The notes under the pieces are model-generated. The model was not told where the DNA came from, ran no database searches, and was given only the letters and a program-made list of their open reading frames with translations. Below are positions 1-5,237 of a DNA stretch of 5,663 nucleotides, in pieces. A program made the translations under genes and the position numbers. The DNA is from an uncultured Treponema sp. Lineage in GTDB: Bacteria; Spirochaetota; Spirochaetia; Treponematales; Treponemataceae. The stretch spans positions 1 to 5,663 of the forward strand of contig CAKZZR010000224.1 in NCBI GenBank assembly GCA_937885475.1. The letters run 5' to 3'. Numbering within the stretch: the stretch's first letter is position 1; each line of letters opens with the position of its first letter.

Positions 1-41
1 TGATACTGCCTTCGTGGCGGGAAAGTAGGTAGCTGCCAGGA
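1..41 (+). rRNA. rrf: 5S ribosomal RNA, 3' end (partial)
   Basis: The first 41 bases match the conserved 3' part of bacterial 5S rRNA: a GATACTGCC arm, a TTCGT loop, the pairing GGC, then GGGAAAGTAGGT and the near-terminal GCTGCCAGG that pairs with the 5' end of the mature molecule. The 5' two thirds lie outside the window. 5S rRNA is part of the large ribosomal subunit and is usually last in a 16S-23S-5S operon, so an rRNA operon probably ends here on the plus strand. The exact mature 3' end (40 or 41) is uncertain. Recognition is by eye. Confidence 0.88.
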
Positions 42-49
42 TTTTTTTT
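15..49 (+). terminator. Probable rRNA operon terminator (5S-overlapping stem plus T8 tract)
   Basis: Eight consecutive T residues (42-49) directly follow the 5S 3' end. A six-pair stem, TGGCGG (15-20) with CTGCCA (33-38) including one G-U pair, could form just upstream. The terminal 5S helix, which uses CCAGG, is an alternative stem. The T tract at the end of an rRNA gene is directly visible. Which stem is used is an inference, since both are also part of the 5S structure. Confidence 0.5.
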
Positions 50-107
50 GCCCGCGCGGTCTCCGCATCCATGCCCGCACTTATTCCCATAAATCTATAA
101 AAAAACT

Positions 108-136
108 TTGACAGATTTTAAATCTGCTCTTACACT
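108..136 (+). promoter_or_regulatory. Sigma70-type promoter of the amylase gene
   Basis: A perfect -35 hexamer TTGACA (108-113) is followed by a 17-bp spacer and a -10 hexamer TACACT (131-136, four of six consensus bases). The predicted transcription start is near base 143, giving a leader of about 73 nt before the ATG at 216. The surroundings are strongly AT-rich. It is the only well-matched promoter seen between the rRNA end and the amylase. Confidence 0.7.
112..126. promoter_or_regulatory. Operator-like perfect palindrome 1
   Basis: CAGATTT-T-AAATCTG is a perfect inverted repeat with 7-bp arms around one central T. It overlaps the last two bases of the -35 hexamer and fills most of the promoter spacer, a typical place for a repressor dimer site. 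Its centre (119) is 18 bp from that of the next palindrome. The binding protein is unknown. Confidence 0.5.
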
Positions 137-144
137 TAGTGTAA
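130..144. promoter_or_regulatory. Operator-like perfect palindrome 2
   Basis: TTACACT-T-AGTGTAA is a perfect inverted repeat with 7-bp arms around one central T. It spans the whole -10 hexamer and the predicted transcription start of the amylase promoter, so a protein bound here would block RNA polymerase. It lacks the central CG typical of LacI-family maltose repressor operators, so the regulator family cannot be named. Confidence 0.5.
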
Positions 145-204
145 TGATAAAAAGTATTTAGCCTACATTTATTCTCTTTTATTTTTGTCACAGATTTTAT
201 TTGC

Positions 205-209
205 GGGAG
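205..209 (+). promoter_or_regulatory. Ribosome binding site of the amylase
   Basis: GGGAG, six bases before the ATG at 216, is a good Shine-Dalgarno sequence. It fixes the start at 216 and argues against the in-frame TTG at 201, because the site would then lie inside the coding region. Confidence 0.75.
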
Positions 210-215
210 CATTGT

Positions 216-3083
216 ATGAATTTCTTTGGAAAGTCTATTAAGGAATTCGGAGTGATTGTCGGAATTTTTGCACTTTTTGTGTACGCGGGCTGTCAGAATG
301 ACATTTCTTCGTCACAGAATGCGGAATTTGGACAGGTGGTAGTTTCGTCAGAAAACAGGGCGTTGTATACGAGCGAAATAAAGAGCGCGAAAGTGAGCGT
401 GCGCGGTTATGATTCAAGTGGTTCGACGTTTGTAAAAACGAGCGGAATTGTTTCTGTTTCAGGCGGAAAAGCAGACAATATCGCAGTTTCTGAAATTCCG
501 CTTTGCAGCAATGCGGTTGTTTTGGTTCAGGGCTACACTGATGCCTCTGGAACGACCGAAGCCAAGGGAATGAAAATTGCTGCCGTTACGGAAATAAAAA
601 GCGGCTCGACTCCTGTGAATGTAACTTGGTCAAGTTCAAGGCAGGGCTTTGTTTATGCTGCCCTTCTTGATGCAAGTGTGAATACGAACGCTCTTTCAAG
701 CGAGGCTGTGAGTGCGATTGACGCGGCGATTCCGTCTGATACCCACGCAAGCCTTATTGATGCGGCAGGAATTGCAACTGCATATAAATCTGATTCTTTA
801 GGAGATTCTTCCTCTTATAAATTGACGGCGGGAACTGTAAATGTAACTTGCAACAACTACGACGGCTGTACATTGCAGATTAATGACCCTCTTTCTAGCA
901 CAGAAACGGCAAGCACGAGTTCAACGACAACAATCAAAAACGTAGCTCCAGGAACATGGACTTTGTACGTTCTGGACGGAACTACGGTAAAGACTACCAA
1001 GACGGTTACAGTGACGAGCGGCGGAACAACTAGCGTTACAGTGGGAACTCCTGTAATTACGGATAGGATTATTGTGCATGCAAAGAATTATCCAGCAATT
1101 TATGTTTTTGATACAACAGGTGTTACAACAGGTTCTTATGAAATGACTTCTGAAGGTGATGATTGGTATACTTACACTCTGAATGTTACAAGTGCAAAAT
1201 TGATATTTAAAACTTCGGTAAGCAGCTGGGATGGACAGACCGGTGATTTAACAAGAACTGCCGGAGAATGGTGGTTTGTCGGGGATAGCGGAACTAAACC
1301 TACTGGTACTTGGTATGATTCTAATCCAGATGCTCCGCTTGAGCCGGTTGAGCCAGGTGTTTCCATTTCTCCTGTGAGCGGAAGCAAAATCGCTCTGAAC
1401 GGCTCGATCTCTGTTCAGTTTGATGACGGAAACGATACAATCAGTTCTGCAAAAGTTACCATAAACGGCACTGAATACGACATGGGAACGACCGCTGGAA
1501 CTTGGTCAAAATCCCTTTCTGAAATGGGAATTACAAGCGTTGGTACCACGGTAACTGTAAATGCAAGCGTTACGAACAGCGCGGGAACAGGCACGGCGAG
1601 CGCAAATCTTACTACAAAAGATGCTCCAGTTGTAAATGCTGACTTCAACAATCTAAGAATCTATCAGGTTATGGTTTCAAGCTTTCAGGATGGAGACCCA
1701 TCAATCGGATATAGTCAGGCCTATGGACCTAGCGGAGCTTTGACTGGCGGAGACTTGCAGGGAATCATCAATGCGATCGATTATATCAAGGATTTAGGCT
1801 GTAACGCTCTTTGGATGACTCCGATTTTCGACTCTTCCTCGGGTTCTTCAAATGAATATCTTAATTCCACAGGATATTTTACTTACGACTACTTTAATGT
1901 TGATCCTAAATTCGGAACTAATGATAAATTCAGGGAGCTTGTGGAAAAATGCCACGAAAATGGGCTTTACGTGATTTTGGACGGTGTTTTTGGTCACTGG
2001 GGCGACGGTGGAGCTAAGGCTTCCCCTAACGGAAAGACCCCGACTAGAAGCCATGGTCAATACAAGGCCTGTGATTATCCTTCAAGCCTGGATTTCTTTA
2101 AAGAAGTTGCCCAATATTGGATTAAGGAATATCAGATTGACGGATGGCGTCTTGACCAGTGCTATCAGGCAGGTCTGGGCGAATATGGAAACGGAGATGG
2201 TGACAATTGCTATACAGGTGGGCATAATTATTGGTATGACCTACGAAAAGCCGTTGAGGAGGCTTCCGCAACTAACGAAGGACAGTGGGGAACTCTTGGG
2301 TATATGGTAGGAGAGCATTGGAATGGCAATGCCTCCATAATTCAGAACGGAAGCATTGCCAAGGGAAGTGCGGCTGGTTACGGACTTCGTTCCTGCTTTG
2401 ATTTTCCTTCCCGCTACAAAATCGTTCAGTCTCTTGCAACTGAGGAAAGCAAGGAAAAGTCCGGTGCAAGCCTTGCTCCTAATCTTTCGTATGTGTATGG
2501 AACATATACTGCCAAGGGCTACACTCACGATGAGGGCTACTATCCAAACCTCTTTGTAACGAATCATGACCTTGTGCGCTTTGGAAACCTGATAAATTGG
2601 AAATTCAGCGAAACTCCAAGTTCTGATAACTATTGGAAACGTCATAAGCTTTCTCTTGCGATTGTAGCAGCTTACACAGGTCCGATTACCATTTATTATG
2701 GTGATGAATGGGGAGCTTATGTGGAAGGCTATAGTGGTCCAGGCTCGCTTGGTGCATATAACGATAACGCTGCCCGTTCAACAGGAAAAATCAGCGGATT
2801 CAGTACAAATGAGCAGAATCTGCACGATTATGCAGCTTCTCTTATGGAGATGCGTGCAAATCACGAAGCCCTTTGGAACGGAACCAATACCGACATCAAT
2901 GCGACCGGTGACTGCTATGTTGGCAAAAAAGTTGGCGGTGGAGAGACGATTATTTATGCTATCAACAATGGCTCTTCAAGCTCGTCGTTCAGCGCGACAG
3001 GAACAGATTTGATTACGGGCGAGACTGTAAGCGGCACTGCGACGGTCGGTGCTTACAGCGCAAGATTCATTCTATGCAACTAA
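216..3083 (+). CDS. Secreted lipoprotein alpha-amylase (GH13) with CBM26-like starch-binding module
   Basis: This 955-residue protein is predicted to cleave alpha-1,4 bonds in starch or maltodextrins outside the cytoplasm. Residues 1-25 form a lipoprotein signal peptide, with lipobox V-Y-A-G before Cys26. Residues 27-200 are a Ser/Thr/Gly-rich, beta-type region I cannot assign. About 205-280 looks like a prealbumin-type beta domain. About 283-367 resembles a CBM26 starch-binding module, with aromatic WYTYTL, QTGDLT and EWWF stretches. About 381-468 is Ig-like. The GH13 barrel begins near 476 with IYQVMVSSF. Its conserved regions are DGVFGH (Asp589, His594), GWRLDQ (Arg645, nucleophile Asp647), VGEHW (acid/base Glu700) and VTNHD (Asp785), followed by YYGDE (827-831). 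A short C-terminal beta domain covers about 890-955. The catalytic triad is intact; the GH13 subfamily and exact product are undetermined. The gene has its own promoter and terminator, so it is probably monocistronic. Confidence 0.9.
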   Translation: MNFFGKSIKEFGVIVGIFALFVYAGCQNDISSSQNAEFGQVVVSSENRALYTSEIKSAKVSVRGYDSSGSTFVKTSGIVSVSGGKADNIAVSEIPLCSNAVVLVQGYTDASGTTEAKGMKIAAVTEIKSGSTPVNVTWSSSRQGFVYAALLDASVNTNALSSEAVSAIDAAIPSDTHASLIDAAGIATAYKSDSLGDSSSYKLTAGTVNVTCNNYDGCTLQINDPLSSTETASTSSTTTIKNVAPGTWTLYVLDGTTVKTTKTVTVTSGGTTSVTVGTPVITDRIIVHAKNYPAIYVFDTTGVTTGSYEMTSEGDDWYTYTLNVTSAKLIFKTSVSSWDGQTGDLTRTAGEWWFVGDSGTKPTGTWYDSNPDAPLEPVEPGVSISPVSGSKIALNGSISVQFDDGNDTISSAKVTINGTEYDMGTTAGTWSKSLSEMGITSVGTTVTVNASVTNSAGTGTASANLTTKDAPVVNADFNNLRIYQVMVSSFQDGDPSIGYSQAYGPSGALTGGDLQGIINAIDYIKDLGCNALWMTPIFDSSSGSSNEYLNSTGYFTYDYFNVDPKFGTNDKFRELVEKCHENGLYVILDGVFGHWGDGGAKASPNGKTPTRSHGQYKACDYPSSLDFFKEVAQYWIKEYQIDGWRLDQCYQAGLGEYGNGDGDNCYTGGHNYWYDLRKAVEEASATNEGQWGTLGYMVGEHWNGNASIIQNGSIAKGSAAGYGLRSCFDFPSRYKIVQSLATEESKEKSGASLAPNLSYVYGTYTAKGYTHDEGYYPNLFVTNHDLVRFGNLINWKFSETPSSDNYWKRHKLSLAIVAAYTGPITIYYGDEWGAYVEGYSGPGSLGAYNDNAARSTGKISGFSTNEQNLHDYAASLMEMRANHEALWNGTNTDINATGDCYVGKKVGGGETIIYAINNGSSSSSFSATGTDLITGETVSGTATVGAYSARFILCN

Positions 3084-3122
3084 TCACAAAAAGTTCTTTA
3101 TAAAATAAGGTGGAAACTTTTT

Positions 3123-3157
3123 GGCGCTCCTTGGGGGAAACAGGGGGCGCCTTTTTT
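3123..3157 (+). terminator. Intrinsic terminator of the amylase gene
   Basis: GGCGCTCC (3123-3130) pairs with GGGGCGCC (3144-3151) as an eight-pair GC-rich stem with one G-U pair and a 13-nt loop. Six T residues (3152-3157) follow directly. It lies 40 bases after the amylase stop codon. There is no comparable T tract on the other strand, so it acts in the plus direction. Confidence 0.88.
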
Positions 3158-3228
3158 ATGGGGCGGAATGTGTGAGGGCGCTTATGCGCAAGGTTCTGAT
3201 TCCTTTTGTTTTGGGCAAAGATTACGGG

Positions 3229-3266
3229 AGTATCTATAAATTCGCTAAAGCGACTTTATAGATACT
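3229..3266. repeat. Long near-perfect hairpin between convergent genes
   Basis: AGTATCTATAAATTCGCT (3229-3246) and AGCGACTTTATAGATACT (3249-3266) are 18-bp inverted arms with one mismatch and only AA between them. The hairpin starts 24 bases beyond the stop codon of the minus-strand gene, so it could end or stabilise that transcript. Neither strand has a proper T run after it, so it is not a canonical intrinsic terminator. It could also be a copy of a dispersed palindromic repeat. Confidence 0.75.
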
Positions 3267-3290
3267 GTCTACGAGTTTTAAGCGATTTCC

Positions 3291-3875
3291 TTACCAATTG
3301 TAACTGAACGCGGCATAGGGGCGGACGTAGAAGTGAGCGAAGTTTTCGAGGGTGGCGTAGTACCAGTCGTCGATTTTTACGGTGCAGTAGTAGAGAGGGT
3401 TGAATGCGGCAGAAATGCCGACTACCGGGGAAAAATGTGTATGGGCTAAGGCTTTTATCTGAAGGTCGGTACCACCTCCGAAGCAAAAAAGCAGCGCCGT
3501 TCCGCGTTCTTCGCTGAATTCCGTGCTGTCGCCCTTGAACGCGCAGCTTGCGTTTACAGCCGGGCTTACAATCAGGCTGAACGTGTCGGTCAATGCAAGG
3601 TTAAAGCTGGGACCGGTAAGCAGGGTGAGCGCAGCATCGTCGCGCTTTTCATAGGAAAGGCTTTCAAAAAAGCCGATGCGGTTTTCGTCCCACAAGAAAA
3701 TATGGTTCATTATGCCAGCAGAAAAAACGGTTTTGCCGCTTTGAAGGTAGTCGTTTTGCTCGTATGAATAGGTCTGATGAAAAAAAAGCGCGCCCACAAA
3801 TCCCTGCACGTCGGACAGGGCGAACAACGTTTGTGCGGCGGCAAAAAATAAGAGCATTACGAATGATTTTTTCAT
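3291..3875 (-). CDS. Small exported protein, probable outer-membrane beta-barrel
   Basis: This 194-residue protein starts at MKKSF (ATG at 3875). An upstream in-frame TTG at 3896 would put seven charged residues before the signal peptide and is less likely. Residues 1-19 are a signal peptide (MKK, hydrophobic core, probable cleavage after LFA). There is no lipobox cysteine. The mature part is rich in alternating aromatic and polar residues and glycine, for example the GIMNHIFLW, SFNLALTDTFSLIV and VVGISAAF stretches. It ends in FSYNW, with aromatics at the last, third-last and fifth-last positions, like the recognition signal of outer-membrane barrels. The size would fit about eight strands. 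I do not recognise the family, and the function is unknown. It is transcribed divergently from the SH3 lipoprotein and convergently to the amylase. Confidence 0.78.
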   Translation of the reverse strand: MKKSFVMLLFFAAAQTLFALSDVQGFVGALFFHQTYSYEQNDYLQSGKTVFSAGIMNHIFLWDENRIGFFESLSYEKRDDAALTLLTGPSFNLALTDTFSLIVSPAVNASCAFKGDSTEFSEERGTALLFCFGGGTDLQIKALAHTHFSPVVGISAAFNPLYYCTVKIDDWYYATLENFAHFYVRPYAAFSYNW

Positions 3876-3881
3876 GGTTTC

Positions 3882-3910
3882 ATCATATTCATTCAATTCA
3901 CATTTTGCAA
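3882..3910 (-). promoter_or_regulatory. Candidate promoter of the minus-strand gene
   Basis: On the minus strand, TTGCAA (3910-3905) and TATGAT (3887-3882, five of six consensus bases) are 17 bp apart. The predicted transcription start is base 3875, the A of the chosen ATG, so the mRNA would have no leader. No Shine-Dalgarno sequence is visible before that ATG, which agrees with this. Confidence 0.45.
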
Positions 3911-3925
3911 TGTTTCTGTTAGATT
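3897..3925 (+). promoter_or_regulatory. Candidate promoter of the SH3 lipoprotein operon
   Basis: TTCACA (3897-3902, five of six consensus bases) and TAGATT (3920-3925, four of six) are 17 bp apart. The predicted transcription start is base 3932, the A of the start codon. It overlaps the divergent promoter, so two polymerases could not bind both at once. The only Shine-Dalgarno-like bases are a weak GAG three bases before the ATG. Confidence 0.4.
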
Positions 3926-3931
3926 GAGTGT

Positions 3932-5236
3932 ATGCGAAAACTGATTTTTTATTGTCTTATGATTCTTTCTTGTGCGCTGTTTTTTTCTTGCTCAAAGATT
4001 ATGGGCTACAGCGTTCTTTTGTGGAATTTGCCTGAGCAGCAGCTGCAGGACGGTGATGTTGTTCCTGTGTATATCCGCTCAAATATTTCTCATGTGTATG
4101 TAATTGGAGTTGCCGACGGAAAGGTTGAGGTTCCGCTATGGCAGCTTACGGAGCCGGTTTCAAAGTCAAAGGTTAAGAAGGTTCAGGCGCGGTATGCGTC
4201 GTACAGCCACACCTACGCCTCTGTTGCGGCGGACGGACTTCCTATGCGCGCGGAGCCGGTGAATACAGCAAAGCAGGTGTATCGTCTGCGCAAGAATGAG
4301 ACGATAAAGCTTTTGTACAAGGTGAACGGTCAGTCGCCTATGACCGGAGGAAAGCCGCTTCCTGGTGAATGGCTTCGCGTGCTTACCTCTGACGGCACTA
4401 CAGGCTGCTGCTTCAGCTACAATCTGCGTCCTTTTGAGACGGACATAACTGGTCAGCGCGTGGGCGGAGAGGTTCAGGAGGAGGATACCAGCGCAAACGC
4501 TGCCCTTGAGGAACTGCTTGCCCGCGTGTGGTACCCTGATTCCTATAAGAACATGATTGATTCAAAGCGGGTTGACCCTGCAAAACTGAATCCTTCCTAT
4601 AATTTTACGCTTGACCCGGAATCTAAGGCGCTTACGTTCCGAATGCCGAAGATTTCTGAAAGCTGGACGTATACCGGAGCGGAAGCGACCGGGGCGAACG
4701 CATACCAGCTTACCGGAATTCCTGTGATTGTGACGGTGCGAAAGGGAAACTATATTGTCGTGCGCTATACGGGTGCAAGCGGAAAGCCGGAGGACTTCAA
4801 TCTTGTTACGATTGACGGCAATCTTGAGGAAATTGTTGCCGAAGAGCAGAAGCGACGTGAAAACGAATATGAACAGATTTTTATGTTCGGGCCGAACTTT
4901 AAGAGCAACAGCTATGGTACGCTTTCTTTGAACGACGACCACAGCTTTGTCTGGGGAAACAACCGTCTTTTGGTTTCTTCAAACGTAATTTCCGCGGCGG
5001 CAAAGGGCAGGGGAATCGTTCATTGCAAGTATTTTTTGGGAAAGGCGCTTTCTGCTTCGTACGACGGTGTAATCACATTCCAATTTGATGACATGAAAAA
5101 GGAAGTGAACTTCCTGTATAAGATTGAAGAAAACGGTCTTCGCTTTGAGGACGCGACCGGCTCCGCGGTTGACAACAGCACAATAAAGGATCGTGGCTTG
5201 AGTCCTTTGGTAATCTTCATGAGCAAGGTTGAATAG
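3932..5236 (+). CDS. SH3-domain lipoprotein
   Basis: This 434-residue protein has a lipoprotein signal peptide: MRK, a hydrophobic stretch and the lipobox L-F-F-S before Cys20. It is probably anchored to a membrane facing the periplasm or the surface. Residues 98-168 form a bacterial SH3-like domain, with DGLPMRAEP at its start, GEWLRVLTSDGTTG in the middle and FSYNLRPFE at the end. Cys159-Cys160 occupy the place where many such domains have Gly-Trp-Val. Such domains often bind peptidoglycan or peptides, but the ligand here is unknown. Residues 190-434 are beta-rich with a charged helix near 297-315 (EEIVAEEQKRRENEYEQ), and I cannot assign a family. The stop lies one base before the ABC-F start, so the two are probably cotranscribed. 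The start follows from the signal peptide, since the ribosome site is weak. Confidence 0.85.
   Translation: MRKLIFYCLMILSCALFFSCSKIMGYSVLLWNLPEQQLQDGDVVPVYIRSNISHVYVIGVADGKVEVPLWQLTEPVSKSKVKKVQARYASYSHTYASVAADGLPMRAEPVNTAKQVYRLRKNETIKLLYKVNGQSPMTGGKPLPGEWLRVLTSDGTTGCCFSYNLRPFETDITGQRVGGEVQEEDTSANAALEELLARVWYPDSYKNMIDSKRVDPAKLNPSYNFTLDPESKALTFRMPKISESWTYTGAEATGANAYQLTGIPVIVTVRKGNYIVVRYTGASGKPEDFNLVTIDGNLEEIVAEEQKRRENEYEQIFMFGPNFKSNSYGTLSLNDDHSFVWGNNRLLVSSNVISAAAKGRGIVHCKYFLGKALSASYDGVITFQFDDMKKEVNFLYKIEENGLRFEDATGSAVDNSTIKDRGLSPLVIFMSKVE
5225..5228 (+). promoter_or_regulatory. Ribosome binding site of the ABC-F gene
   Basis: AAGG lies inside the last codons of the lipoprotein gene, nine bases before the ATG at 5238. 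The site and the stop codon one base before the start suggest translational coupling. Confidence 0.5.
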
Positions 5237-5237
5237 C

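Noticed and set aside
49..78. TGCCCGC direct repeat (49-55 and 72-78) and a small GCGG/CCGC hairpin (56-66)
   Set aside because: The repeats are only seven bases and the stem four pairs. They lie in a short GC-rich patch after the 5S gene, with no link to a known element.
144..161. Tiny upstream reading frame (ATG to TAG, five codons) just after the predicted amylase transcription start
   Set aside because: It has no ribosome site and only five codons, and AT-rich leaders contain such frames by chance. There is no attenuator hairpin after it.
201..215. TTG at 201 as an alternative amylase start
   Set aside because: The GGGAG at 205-209 serves the ATG at 216. The extra MREHC would place an odd segment before the signal peptide.
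1984..2310. 108-codon plus-strand frame inside the amylase
   Set aside because: It overlaps the catalytic core in another frame and shows no domain, signal peptide or ribosome site.
2241..2645. 134-codon minus-strand open frame inside the amylase
   Set aside because: It lies opposite the conserved GH13 catalytic regions and has no ribosome site or recognisable domain, so it is a shadow of the real gene.
3176..3210. GCGC hairpin followed by GGTTCTGATTCC, resembling a tRNA T arm
   Set aside because: No acceptor stem, D arm or anticodon arm can be drawn around it, so there is no tRNA here. The stretch 3158-3228 holds nothing else I can support.
4562..4942. 126-codon minus-strand frame opposite the SH3 lipoprotein
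   Set aside because: It is Arg-rich with low complexity, typical of antisense translation of a real gene.
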